This document shows, in pieces, positions 26,193 to 37,400 of a stretch of DNA of 58,132 nt. The position numbers were made by a program, and so were the translations under genes. The notes beneath the pieces are model-generated. The model saw nothing but the letters and a program-made list of their open reading frames with translations, had not been told where the DNA came from and made no database searches. Origin of the DNA: Bacillota bacterium (GTDB taxonomy: Bacteria > Bacillota_A > Clostridia > Lachnospirales > WQUN01); assembly GCA_009786175.1 (NCBI GenBank), contig WQTQ01000242.1, positions 1-58,132 of the forward strand, written 5' to 3'. Numbering within the stretch: the stretch's first letter is position 1; each line of letters opens with the position of its first letter.

Positions 26193-27089
26193 ATGTCAAA
26201 ATTCTACCATTTCCTTCGTAAAGACAATGTGGCGGCGGTTATTTTTGTACTGCCTTTTGTTGTAGGGCTTGTTGCATTTCTTGCAGTGCCTATGGCCATT
26301 TCGTTGTATTATGCATTTACAGATTTTAATATAATTAGTCCGCCGCGCTTTGTTGGGCTTGCCAACTTTAGACGAATGATGGGCGACAGCGCGCTGTGGA
26401 ACTCTGTCAGGGTAACGTTCCGCTTTGTTTTTATATCTGTACCGCTAAGGCTTGCATTTGCTTTAGGGGTTGCCATGCTGCTGTTTAAATCTACCAAAAT
26501 GATGGGTGTGTACAGGGCAATGTACTATTTGCCGTCCATGCTGGGCGGTTCTGTTGCGGTGGCAATACTCTGGAGACGTTTATTTTTTGTAACCGGTACC
26601 TTCAACAGTATTTTAGAGATAGTTGGCCTTAACCGCCAGTTTGCATGGCTTGGTGACCCGCGCACGGCTATATGGACACTTATTTTGCTGTCTGTGTGGC
26701 AATTTGGTTCATCCATGCTTATTTTCCTTGCTGGGCTGAAGCAAATCCCCACTACTTATTATGAAGCTGCAAGTATAGACGGTTCCGGTAAGATATGGAC
26801 ATTTTTCCGCATTACATTACCGTTGATTACACCTACCATTTTCTTTAACCTTATTATGCAAACTATTGGCGCGTTCTTAACATTCAACTCTGCGTTTATT
26901 ATCACAGGGGGCGGGCCGCTTAACTCAACCAATTTCTTCGCGCTTTATATGTACAATCAAACATTTGCATGGGGTAATGCAGGTTACGCGGCGGCCCTGG
27001 CTTGGTTTATGCTTGGCTTGCTTGCAATAGTGGCAGGAATTCTTTTTGGAACAAAACGCTTCTGGGTGTATGAAGGAGGGTTTTCATAA
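26193..27089 (+). CDS. Sugar ABC transporter permease (rhamnogalacturonan locus, first)
   Basis: 298 residues with six membrane helices and the EAA loop YYEAASIDGSGKIWTFFRIT (about residues 189-208). The start at ATG 26193 is chosen because AAAGGGG precedes it by 6-7 bases; the frame is open upstream to 26160 but that part lies within the terminator tail. The TAATG overlap with the next permease couples the two pore subunits. Confidence 0.9.
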   Translation: MSKFYHFLRKDNVAAVIFVLPFVVGLVAFLAVPMAISLYYAFTDFNIISPPRFVGLANFRRMMGDSALWNSVRVTFRFVFISVPLRLAFALGVAMLLFKSTKMMGVYRAMYYLPSMLGGSVAVAILWRRLFFVTGTFNSILEIVGLNRQFAWLGDPRTAIWTLILLSVWQFGSSMLIFLAGLKQIPTTYYEAASIDGSGKIWTFFRITLPLITPTIFFNLIMQTIGAFLTFNSAFIITGGGPLNSTNFFALYMYNQTFAWGNAGYAAALAWFMLGLLAIVAGILFGTKRFWVYEGGFS

Positions 27090-27961
27090 TGACTGCCACA
27101 CAAGTAATGCAAAGAAGACGCAGGCGGCAAGTTGTCACTGGCATTATCAAACACCTGATTGTGCTTGTTATCGGTTTTATTATGATATATCCGCTTTTGT
27201 GGATGTTTAGAAGCTCGCTTACACCCAACGCCCAAATCTTCCACGAACCAGGTATTATTCCAAGTACATTTTATATCAGAAACTATATTCAAGGCTGGCA
27301 GGGTGTCGGTGGGCGTCAAACTTTCGCCACATTCTTTTGGAACTCGTTTTTTTATGCAGGGTTGTCTACATTTGGCGTTGTGCTTTCGTCATCCATGATT
27401 GCCTACAGCTTTTCACGTGGGCAGTATCGCGGCAGGAAAGTTTTGTTTGCAATGCTTATCGGCACATTACTGCTGCCGGGGCAAGTACTTATGGTGCCCA
27501 CATATTTATGGTTCCATTGGCTTGGCTGGGTTGGCAGCTATTTACCGCTTATTGTGCCTGCGTTTTTTGGCGGCGCGTTCTTTATCTTCCTAATTACTAA
27601 TTTTATGAACGCTATTCCGCGTGAACTGGACGAGTCCGCAAAAATTGACGGGTGTTCGTTCTATGGAATTTATTTAAGAATAATAATGCCGCTTTCTGTC
27701 CCGGCATTGGTAACGGCAGGCCTATTCTCGTTTATCTGGCGTTGGGATGACTTCCTTGGCCCATTGCTGTACGTGCAAGGCAGAACAGCGCAAATGCCTG
27801 TAAGCTTAGCTTTGCGCGTTTTTGCAGACCCTACAACAGTTACAGACTGGGGCGCATTTTTTGCCATGAGTACCCTGTCTTTATTGCCGGCGGTGCTAAT
27901 ATTTATTTTCTTCCAGCGTTACTTGGTAGAAGGTATTTCAACATCAGGATTGAAAGGGTAA
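27089..27961 (+). CDS. Sugar ABC transporter permease (rhamnogalacturonan locus, second)
   Basis: 290 residues with six membrane helices, the EAA loop LDESAKIDGCSFYGIYLRII (about 176-195) and the canonical MalG-type end QRYLVEGISTSGLKG. With the upstream permease and the lipoprotein it forms an importer without its own ATPase. It lies 5 bp before the GH112 gene, so import and intracellular phosphorolysis are cotranscribed. Confidence 0.9.
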   Translation: MTATQVMQRRRRRQVVTGIIKHLIVLVIGFIMIYPLLWMFRSSLTPNAQIFHEPGIIPSTFYIRNYIQGWQGVGGRQTFATFFWNSFFYAGLSTFGVVLSSSMIAYSFSRGQYRGRKVLFAMLIGTLLLPGQVLMVPTYLWFHWLGWVGSYLPLIVPAFFGGAFFIFLITNFMNAIPRELDESAKIDGCSFYGIYLRIIMPLSVPALVTAGLFSFIWRWDDFLGPLLYVQGRTAQMPVSLALRVFADPTTVTDWGAFFAMSTLSLLPAVLIFIFFQRYLVEGISTSGLKG

Positions 27962-27966
27962 TAAAT

Positions 27967-30099
27967 ATGAAAAGAAAATTTACACTTCCGGGGGAAGCCG
28001 GATACGAAAATTTAACCCTGGAACTTGCAAAACGCTGGGGTGCGGATGTAATACGCGATAGTGACGGCACTAAACTTTCCGACGAGATATTTTCTGCAGG
28101 GTATAAAATTTATTCGACCATATGCCCTATACGGGAACATAACCCGTGGATACGCGAAAATATGCATGCACGTCAACAGACATTCCTGTCTACTCCGGCG
28201 GCAACGGCAACGGATACAAAATTGACGGTTCCGTTGATGTGCAGTTTTTTTGACAGCCAGCTAAGTATCAATGACAGCTCAAATGCAATGCCCTATTGGC
28301 AGGTATATGACCGTACAAGTGATACTCTTGTTCCCGGCGATATGTGGCAGTATGAAAACGGTGCCGTAACCATATCCGGCACAATTCCCTATAGGCAATA
28401 CACCGTAAGCTTTTTGGCGTGGCGAAACTGGGAAGAAATTTCTATGTACAACCATACAACCAACAACTGGGACAAAGAAAAACTCATGCAACTTAACCCC
28501 TATGCGGAAGGCTGCCTGGAATATCTTAAAGATTGGTTTGTGGAATGGTGCAAGGCTCATCCCCATGCAGATGTGGTACGTTTTACGTCACTGTTTTATA
28601 ACTTTGCGTGGATATGGGGTTCCGACCCGCGCAACAGGCATTTATTTACAGACTGGGCGAGCTACGACTTTACCGTTTGCCCAGAAGCGTTAGATGATTT
28701 TCACAAAGAATACGGTTACAGGCTTACTGCGGAAGATTTTGTCAGGCAGGGTAAATACAACGCAACCCATCGTGTTCCAACCCAAAGCAAACGCGATTGG
28801 ATGGACTTTATCAGCGCGTATGTGCGCCGTGCAACCCGCGAATTGGTTGACATAATACACGCCGCGGGCAAAAAAGCATATGTATTCTATGACGACAGCT
28901 GGGTGGGAATGGAGCCATACAACGGGCATTTTGGAGAAATGAATTTTGACGGGCTTATCAAATGTGTGTTCTCTGGATATGAGGCAAGGCTTTGCTCCGG
29001 CGTGGATGTGCCTATTCACGAAATTCGTTTTCATCCGTATCTTTTCCCTGTTGGGCTTGGCGGTGCGCCGACATTTTCACCGGGGGGCGAACCGGGCAAA
29101 GACGCCTTGGGCTATTGGATGAACGTGCGGCGGGCGTTACTGCGTGAAAAAATTGAGCGTTCTGGGTTGGGCGGATATTTGCATCTTGTGCAGGATTATC
29201 CTTGTTTTGTAGAGGCAATGGACACAATTCTTACAGAGTTTGAGACTATTTCTGCCTTACATGACTGCGGTTCGCCAATGGTGCTTAAACCAAGGGTTGC
29301 AGTTTTGCACGCATGGGGTGCTTTACGTACCTGGACGCTTTCCGGTCATTTTCACGAGACGGATAAGCACATACTTATTCATGTTTTGGAGGCGTTGTCC
29401 GGCCTGCCGTTCGATGTCAAATTTTTATCCTTTGACGATGTAAAAAACGGTGTACCGGAAGATATTGATGTAATAATTAATGCGGGCGAAGCAGGCAGTG
29501 CATGGAGTGGAGGAGAATACTGGCGCAGCCCCGGGTTGGTGGAGTCAATTACACAATGGGTCTATAACGGCGGTGTTTTTATGGGTATCGGTGAACCAAG
29601 CGCGGTACCGGGATACTCCACATACCTGCGTATGGCACATGTACTTGGTGTGGATATAGATAACGGCGAAAAAGCATGTCATGGCCGCTGGCAATACAAC
29701 GTACAACCGGAACCGGGAATAACCGCAACGTACAATAATCTTGACATGCGTAAGAATAGTGCCTTACTGACAGACGGCAAAGTACGTGTACTTGCTGCAA
29801 GCGATATGCCGGACGTTGTTATTAATAATTTTGGCAAGGGCAAGGGCGTGTACTTATCTGGATTTGAATACTGTCACACCTTTGCACGGACACTACAAAA
29901 CCTGATAACATTAGCCGCTTGTGGTATGGCTTATGCAGATGGAACACCTGACAACCCGAATGTAGAGTGCGCTGTCTTCCCCGGCAAAATTGTTTTTATC
30001 AACAACTCAGAGGTTGTGCAAAAGGCGAATTGCTGCCTGCAAGGCCGTCAATTTGATGTAGAGCTTTGCCCGTATGAAATGAAGGAGGTCGCCATATGA
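27967..30099 (+). CDS. GH112 phosphorylase, probably D-galactosyl-beta-1,4-L-rhamnose phosphorylase
   Basis: 710 residues, the usual GH112 length, with no signal peptide, so it is cytoplasmic. The start KRKFTLPGEAGYENLTLELAKRWGADVIRDSDG is the family N-terminus. Asp310 in VFYDDSWVGMEPY aligns with the general acid of lacto-N-biose phosphorylase (FLGDHW), from memory of that family. GH112 enzymes split beta-galactosyl disaccharides with phosphate to galactose-1-phosphate. The flanking GH105, rhamnose mutarotase and PL11 genes favour galactosyl-rhamnose rather than lacto-N-biose as substrate (inference). It overlaps the GH105 gene by 4 bases. Confidence 0.85.
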   Translation: MKRKFTLPGEAGYENLTLELAKRWGADVIRDSDGTKLSDEIFSAGYKIYSTICPIREHNPWIRENMHARQQTFLSTPAATATDTKLTVPLMCSFFDSQLSINDSSNAMPYWQVYDRTSDTLVPGDMWQYENGAVTISGTIPYRQYTVSFLAWRNWEEISMYNHTTNNWDKEKLMQLNPYAEGCLEYLKDWFVEWCKAHPHADVVRFTSLFYNFAWIWGSDPRNRHLFTDWASYDFTVCPEALDDFHKEYGYRLTAEDFVRQGKYNATHRVPTQSKRDWMDFISAYVRRATRELVDIIHAAGKKAYVFYDDSWVGMEPYNGHFGEMNFDGLIKCVFSGYEARLCSGVDVPIHEIRFHPYLFPVGLGGAPTFSPGGEPGKDALGYWMNVRRALLREKIERSGLGGYLHLVQDYPCFVEAMDTILTEFETISALHDCGSPMVLKPRVAVLHAWGALRTWTLSGHFHETDKHILIHVLEALSGLPFDVKFLSFDDVKNGVPEDIDVIINAGEAGSAWSGGEYWRSPGLVESITQWVYNGGVFMGIGEPSAVPGYSTYLRMAHVLGVDIDNGEKACHGRWQYNVQPEPGITATYNNLDMRKNSALLTDGKVRVLAASDMPDVVINNFGKGKGVYLSGFEYCHTFARTLQNLITLAACGMAYADGTPDNPNVECAVFPGKIVFINNSEVVQKANCCLQGRQFDVELCPYEMKEVAI

Positions 30100-31130
30100 T
30101 TGACAGACTAACTACAGTAATTGATGCAACAGTACGCCGTACAATGCGTATGGATTTAACCTGGGACTGGCCGTGCGGCGTGGCATACCACGGCATCTGT
30201 GAGGTATATAAAGCCACAGGAAACCGGGAATACCTGAACCTTTTGAAAGACCGTATAGACGAATATCGCGAGCTTGGTTTACCGGAAGTGTGGACAGTAA
30301 ACGCCTGTGCAATGGGACACAGCATGATAACTTTGTACGAAGCAACAGAGGACAACGCTTATTGGGAAATTGCCCTAAGTAAGCTGCAGTACTTGCGCTA
30401 TGAAGCACCGCGCTTTGCAGACAATGTGCTGCAACATACCGTAAGTGCTAAAAATGATTTTCCGGAACAGGCATGGGCAGACACTTTGTTTATGGCGGCA
30501 ATGTTTATGCTGCGCATGGGCGTAAAAATGCAGGATGAAGACCTGGTAAACGATGCGCTAAACCAATATTATTGGCACATAAAATATTTGCAATGCCCTG
30601 ACAAGGGCTTGTGGTTCCACGGTTACAACCATATTAACCGTGACCATATGAGCGGGTTTTTCTGGGGACGTGCCAACGCATGGGCGGCCTACACCATGAG
30701 CCAGGTCGGGCGATACCTGCCCGAAGCGTACTTGTACCCTAAATTTATGGATGTAGCCGGTTCGATAAACGAGCAGTTAGCATCGCTTAAGCTGCTGCAA
30801 ACAGAAAATGGTCTGTGGCGTACCTTATTAGATGATCCGGAAAGCTACGAAGAAGTTTCTGCTTCTGCCGGGATTGCCGCGGCAATGACAGTACGCGGCA
30901 ACCCGCTTCATCGTAAATACGTAAAAGCCGCACTGGAAGGTGTATTGGCAAACATTACACCGGACGGCAGGGTTAAAAATGTGTCCGGCGGCACAGCCAT
31001 TATGAAGAATAGGGAAGGCTATATGAATATTAGCCGTGATTGGATTCAAGGTTGGGGGCAGGGGCTTGCACTTACATTTTTGTCAGCCGCGTTACAGGCA
31101 GACAAATTCCGCAGTGACGGTGCCCTATAG
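30096..31130 (+). CDS. GH105 unsaturated rhamnogalacturonyl hydrolase (YteR-like)
   Basis: 344 residues, an (alpha/alpha)6 barrel enzyme with no signal peptide, cytoplasmic. It hydrates the 4,5-unsaturated galacturonate left by PL11 cleavage, releasing rhamnose-containing products. The motifs MDLTWDWPCGVAYHGI near the start, QAWADTLFMAAMFMLRMG with the probable catalytic Asp129, and GFFWGRANAWAAYTMS match YteR-type enzymes. It starts in an ATGA overlap with GH112. Confidence 0.9.
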   Translation: MIDRLTTVIDATVRRTMRMDLTWDWPCGVAYHGICEVYKATGNREYLNLLKDRIDEYRELGLPEVWTVNACAMGHSMITLYEATEDNAYWEIALSKLQYLRYEAPRFADNVLQHTVSAKNDFPEQAWADTLFMAAMFMLRMGVKMQDEDLVNDALNQYYWHIKYLQCPDKGLWFHGYNHINRDHMSGFFWGRANAWAAYTMSQVGRYLPEAYLYPKFMDVAGSINEQLASLKLLQTENGLWRTLLDDPESYEEVSASAGIAAAMTVRGNPLHRKYVKAALEGVLANITPDGRVKNVSGGTAIMKNREGYMNISRDWIQGWGQGLALTFLSAALQADKFRSDGAL

Positions 31131-31142
31131 AAGGAGATTGTA

Positions 31143-31457
31143 ATGGAACGATTTGCATGGAAAGCCCGTATCAAACCGGGTATGAAAGCCGAGTATATTA
31201 AACGCCATGATGAAATATGGCCGGAAATGACAGCCGCGCTAAACGAGGCCGGTGTACACAATTACACAATATGGTGTATAGAGGACGAACTGTTCGGCTA
31301 CTATGAAGCGGAACATGGTGTAGCCTACGCAAGTGATAAGCAAGCCGAAAGCCCCGTTGTGGCAAGATGGAAAACCCATATGCAAGATTTGATGGAAATG
31401 GTAACAGGCGCAGACGGACGCCCTATGAAACTGGAGCAGGTTTTTTACCATAAGTAA
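31143..31457 (+). CDS. rhaM: L-rhamnose mutarotase
   Basis: 104 residues, the normal length. It interconverts alpha and beta anomers of L-rhamnose released by the GH105 and GH112 enzymes before isomerisation. Motifs are RIKPGMKAEYIKRHDEIWPEM (catalytic His in RHDEIW), NYTIWCIEDELFGYYE and a C-terminal MKLEQVFYHK. The AAGGAGA site gives ATG 31143. No rhaA, rhaB or rhaD is in the window. Confidence 0.93.
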   Translation: MERFAWKARIKPGMKAEYIKRHDEIWPEMTAALNEAGVHNYTIWCIEDELFGYYEAEHGVAYASDKQAESPVVARWKTHMQDLMEMVTGADGRPMKLEQVFYHK

Positions 31458-31499
31458 ACTGCTCAAAACACAATTAAACTCTAGGAAGGGAGCAAGGCA

Positions 31500-34400
31500 A
31501 TGAAAAGACAGCAAGTAAAGCGGGCCATCGCATTTGTACTGACATTTATATTGACAGTGTCAACATTTGGCGCAGCCGCAAACGTTCTGGCCGAAGGCTA
31601 TGAAGTGCATGATTATGTAGTTTTAGACGGGGTTGTACTGGACAGAATAGGTCCGGTGATTGACTTTAATGACGGTGTGATTCCGGGGAGTGTTGTTAGC
31701 ACAAATAACGGAATTACAATTATGGACTTTGGCGGTCAGAATGTCTTAAACATAAACCCGCTTGTAAACCCGGGCAGTGGTCATACTTGGACGCTGCCAT
31801 TAAATGCGGGTAATTGGAATGTATCAGACTACCAGCTGGTACAGATTCGTTTTGACTGGTGGGCAGAGTACGCAAGGCCCTGGCAGAATGTTTATGATGT
31901 ACGTGTGAATTATGCCGGGGGAAGTTTGTTTGCAGTGCGTTCTGCACGGGATGGAAATGATAACCCGCCATGGAACGCAAGAGTGTATTTTGTTGGACAT
32001 AACTATGCGGACGGTCGGAATGTAGGTACAAGGATTATTCCCGGTACAGTTCCGCGTCTTACACAATTCTATATTGTGTATACATTAGACCTTGTTACGC
32101 AAACGGCCCATGTTGAACTTGAGTCTGTCTGCGGCACTTTTTATTGGGAATCGCAGGAAGACATTTTATTGGCTTCTGCAGCATTGACCAGTTTTAGTTT
32201 TACCGGGGCTCGCGGCGGGGCAAACTGGGCAGGAGGGCTTGGCGATTTTGACTCTATTACTGCTACTTACGGCGGAAAAATCAGCAATATAGTTATTTAT
32301 GCCGGGAACCGCGACTTAACAATTGAATGGGAACAAGTTGGCAGTACAATCGATTTTGCGGATGGAATGCCCGGTGTGGTAAATGGCCCTGCAAGCGTAT
32401 TTTCGGTAAGGGACTTTGATAACAACCGTGTATTAAACGCAAACCCACACAATGCAGGTGACGGTACAAGCGCAATGTGGGAATTGCCGCTTAACAGCGG
32501 TGATTGGAATATCGGAAGTCGCGATATGGTACGCGTTGAATTTGACTTCTGGACAGAGTGGACAAGACAGCACGTTCTTGGTTGGGAGGCGCGATTTAAT
32601 AGTGTAAACGGCTCCGGTAATTTTGAGGGCACATTATTTGGTGTACGCTCTACATCACACGGTAACCAATCTCTTCCGCTTAGAACCCATTTGCGCATGG
32701 TTACAAGCGGCAGTGCCTTGGGAACAAATGCCCGTAATGATGCACCGACCACAATTATACGTAATGCTTCCCCGCGCCATACGCGTTATCATGTTATGCT
32801 GGAAGCAAACCTTGCTTTGCAAACAGGATTAATCACCGTTACCGATTCAAGTAATACGGTGGTTTTCGAAAGTGCAAAAATCGCCTTACCTACCGGAGCC
32901 CTTACGGCCTTCAGCTTTGGTACGCCCCGCTCTGGGGGAAACACTTGGGCAACATATGGCGCACAGCCTCATGGGCCGGATACGGATTATGGTGCGAAAA
33001 TCAGCAATATTAGAGTATTTGCGGCAACATACACAGGCCTGGTACCCAACATCTATCCGACACATGTAACTGTAACGCCGGGCACTGCCACAGTTGAATT
33101 TGGTGCAGGCAGCTTGGAAGCAAACCGCACAGCAACATTTAGTGCGGAAGTATTCCCGATTAACGCAACTGACAGGACATTTGAATGGTCTGTATATCCT
33201 GCCGGTCACTTGAACTATACAGTAAATGCAAACGGTACCGTAACCGTAACGGGAATAGGCGCAGGAGAAGCTCAAGTTCGTGCTACGGCAACTATGCCGG
33301 GCGAAAACGGCTTAGATGTTATTGGTCACTCAACCGTAACCGTAAATTATCATCCGGCAATTACGGAACCGATGCCGGACTTTACATGGCTGTTTGATCA
33401 AGGTTATGTTATGGAATTTGGTTCGAACTTCGACCCGGATAATGTACCTCCGCTTTGGGTGTTTACAGGGCCTGCTGCCGGCGGAACTTCTCATACGCTG
33501 GGAAGAGAAACCGTTCCTGTAGTAAATCATTTTTTTAGCTGGACAGGGACAGGTTCCGGGGGCCGCGCAATAGCCCGCGATTTACCGGAGCCGATTACCG
33601 GCAGTTGGATATACATCCACTTTGACTGGAGACTGCCTAATGTTACCGGAGTAGGTAACGCGACCCAGGGCAGCAGCGTCTTAAATATTAACTTTACGGA
33701 AGAAGGCGAAAATGTAATCAGCCTTAGAGCCGGCCCGCGTCCTGCTTCCGAAGGCCCATTTGCGATTGGTGCTTTCGCTGGGCCAAACTTGGGTAATATG
33801 TGGCATACATGGCAGAATCCAAACCTTAGGATGTTCTCATTTACTGCCGTTGAAACATGGTATACCGTAGACATTGCCATTGATATGGACAGCCAACTGG
33901 CACATGTATCTATGAGACTTAGGGGCACGGATATATCTACGGCTGAAACGGTAACGTTACCGATTACGGCAACACTTATTGACGGTATTCGGATACAAGG
34001 TGAACGCGCGGCAACAATTAACCTTGGCATTACAAATAACGGTATTGATAACCTGTTTTTCTTTACAAAAGAGCATACGGACACCACGGTTGTCAGCTTC
34101 CTGCCGTATGATATTTTACCTTATCGCCCGGCAGATGCCCATGAAACACGTCAGCAATCTTGGTTTATACAAAGGGATACCGGTGCATATCCGACTATCG
34201 AATCATTGGGCTTGCCGTCACACATTGATGTTGTTGTTGCTAACGGAGATGTTGTTACCGTTCCCGTAACATGGCAGGTAAGTGAAGCTCCGCGCAGGCC
34301 CGTTGGCCAAGCATTGCCGCTTGAGTGGAATACAAATATCGAAGGTGTGTTCAGTTTTATCGCAATAATAGAAGATGTTCCGGGTTATGCGTATAACCGT

Positions 34401-37400
34401 ATGAGCATTCGTCCGCCAATATTTGTTGAAAACAGAAATGCTGCCCCGCTTACAACCGCGCCACGTTCTGCCGAATGGTTGGACCGCGGTGTTGTAGCTG
34501 TGCCGATAAATGATGGCTCCGGCAACTTAGTAACATGGCGTATACTTGCGCCGGAGTATGCGGAGCGCGCTACATTTAACTTGTTCCGTAACGATGTTAT
34601 GATTGCCGAAAATATAGCCGCAACAAACTTTGTTGACCGTGACGGTGAAGTTGGCGATTACTACAGCGTAGAGCGTGTTGGCTTTGAACGCAGTATGCCT
34701 GTCCGCTCATGGCCTAATAATTGGATAGACATCCCGCTGCAACGCCCGACACCGCGCCGGAACCAAGCATTGGCCTTTGGCGGCAGTATGGCTCCAGGGC
34801 AGACAGATAATGTATTTTGGACCGCAAACGACATGGCTGTGGCCGATGTAGACGGCAGCGGACGTTATGCCATTCTTGTCAAATGGGATTCCCGTTATCA
34901 GCAAGACCCGGGCTTGTCCCCGACACGCCATACCGGTGAAACAATTTTTGACCTTTACACATTGGAAGGTGAACTTCTGTGGCGTATTAACATGGGCATT
35001 AACATGACATCCAGTGCCCATCACATGCCGTTCCATTTTTTTGATTTAGATCAGGATGGTCGTGCCGAGTTTGCGGTAAAAACAGCAGAAGGCACGCGTA
35101 TTTATCATCCGTGTGCAGACGGTATTGTCCGTGAAACAGTTGACGGCGGTACACCTGTTTATATTATCGGCGGTGACGGAACCAATAATTTTGCAGGTAA
35201 TTTTAACTACCACGCTTTGTTGGATTTTAGCAGAGGATTTTACCAAGGTACGTGGGTAAGCCACCCAAATAATGTTTGGGTTGGCGGTACAACTTGCCCT
35301 GTTAGAGGTGTGGCAAATACACATGTAACCGGGCGCGTAAACAATGGCCCGGAATTCTTTACGGTCTTCAACGGTTTAACCGGCTTGCCAATGGATACGG
35401 TAGAATGGTTTGCGCCATACGGCATTAACCGCGGGAATTGGGGAGATAACTGGAGCAACCGTGCAGACCGTTTTAATGCCGCAATTGCCTTCACACCAAA
35501 AAATGGCGTAAACGGTGCAGATCCTTACCCAACTATTATTGAAGTGCGCGGGCACTATGGCCCTCACTTTGTACACGCTTATCAATTTATTAACGGAAGA
35601 ATTATAGAGCCTTGGGCCAATTCATTTGTGCGTACTCAATGGGGCGTACCGGACGGCGGTAACCACCAAATGATGGTTGCGGACGCTACAAACAGCGGTT
35701 ACGATGACATCTTCTTTGGCAGCTTGGCACTTAGACACGACGGCACACTTCTTTGGAGTGCCGACGGTACACGCGGAACAATCCGCGGCAGCCACGGCGA
35801 CGCATTGCATGTTGGCGCAATGAACCCCAGCGGTGAAATTATGGTATTCACCCCGCGCGAGTCGCCATCGACATTTAACGTTGTTATGTATCGCGCTGCA
35901 ACAGGTGAGCCATTCTGGGGCTTTACGGCACCTATTGGTGATGTAGGGCGCGGTGTAGCCGCAAATATAACACCATTGCCGGGTTTTGAAGTTTGGGCAA
36001 CGGCAACGCCAATGCGCAATTCTGTAACAGGTCAGCTTATAATGGATGCGGAATTTGGTGTAGGCGATCACGGCGGCGTATCAACAAACCATCGTATATA
36101 CTGGACGGGTGACTTGCTGTCCGAACTATTGGACGGACCAAATTCTATGTTTGCAAACCCAAACAGTCATATGCGTATCGAAAAGCTTAATTTCTGTGTA
36201 GACACGAGTCAGTGGTACCTGGAAAGCATACAATTACTGATAGGCACATTGTCCAATAACGGTACAAAAGCCAACCCGGGTATTACAGCAGACTTATTTG
36301 GTGACTGGCGCGAGGAAATAATTGTGCGTACACAGTGTAATGAATTTATTCGTATCTACACGACAAATATTCCCACAGATTATACAATTTACACACTAAT
36401 GCACGACCCTCAATACCGTTTGCAAGTATCGGCGCAAAACTCGGTGTACAACCAGCCCCCACATCTTGGGTTCTACTTGGGCGCAACGGTTAGTGACCAA
36501 GTTCGTGCCTGGGACCTGCCTGTTCCAAACTTGTTCTTCCCCAACGCGCCTGACACTGTAAGAGTAACATTTGACGCAAACAACGGTACATTTACTGCCG
36601 ATGCAGTAACTGTAAGGGATGTAATCCCCGGTATGCTCTATGGCGGCATTATTACAACCGCGCCGATACCAACAAGAGACGGTTATACTTTTGGCGGTTG
36701 GCTAACGGCAGACGGAGTTGAAGTTAATGCATTAACAATAATTGCAGATGCGGATCATGTGCTGTATGCAAGTTGGACAAGATTACCGTCAGGTTATCAA
36801 ATTTTCGGCTTTGATATTTTCAATAACGGCCCGGAAGGCTGCCCAAGCAGACCAAATGCAGGCCTTGCAAACGCAGGTACAATCCGTATGTGGACACAAC
36901 TTGACGGAGTAAACGCGTTTATACCTTACGAATCGGGAACAACCATTACGGCAACTATCCAAAGCAGCGGCGAATGCGCGATGGACCTTATCACTGTACA
37001 CAGCCCCGGCCCGGGTCAAGGTGTTGAGCGCGGACGTTACATTAATTTTATTGATGCAGACAAAAACGCGCAATGGGAGTTTATCGACTTTGTAATTACC
37101 GTGTTTGACCAAACAGTGGAAGTATTGCTGCACAATGCAAATTATGCAGCGGGATGTGAATACTGCCCGGATTGCGGCGAGTGCCGGGAATGCAGCGAAT
37201 GTCCGAAATTTGGTTTCGACATTTTCAACAATGGCCCGGGCGGTGCCCCAAGCAGACCAAACGCAAGTTTGGCCGCAGCCGGAACAATCCGCATGTGGAC
37301 ACAGTTTGACGGCAGAAGCACCCGTCTTCCGTTTACCGTAGTAGAAACAGTTACAGCCACTGACCAAAACGGCGACAATGCGATGGATTTTGTACGCATT

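Noticed and set aside
33527..34087. 186-residue minus-strand open frame inside the PL11 gene
   Set aside because: It lies wholly antisense to clearly conserved PL11 coding sequence, has no ribosome site and no recognisable motif; it is a shadow of the GC-rich third codon position.
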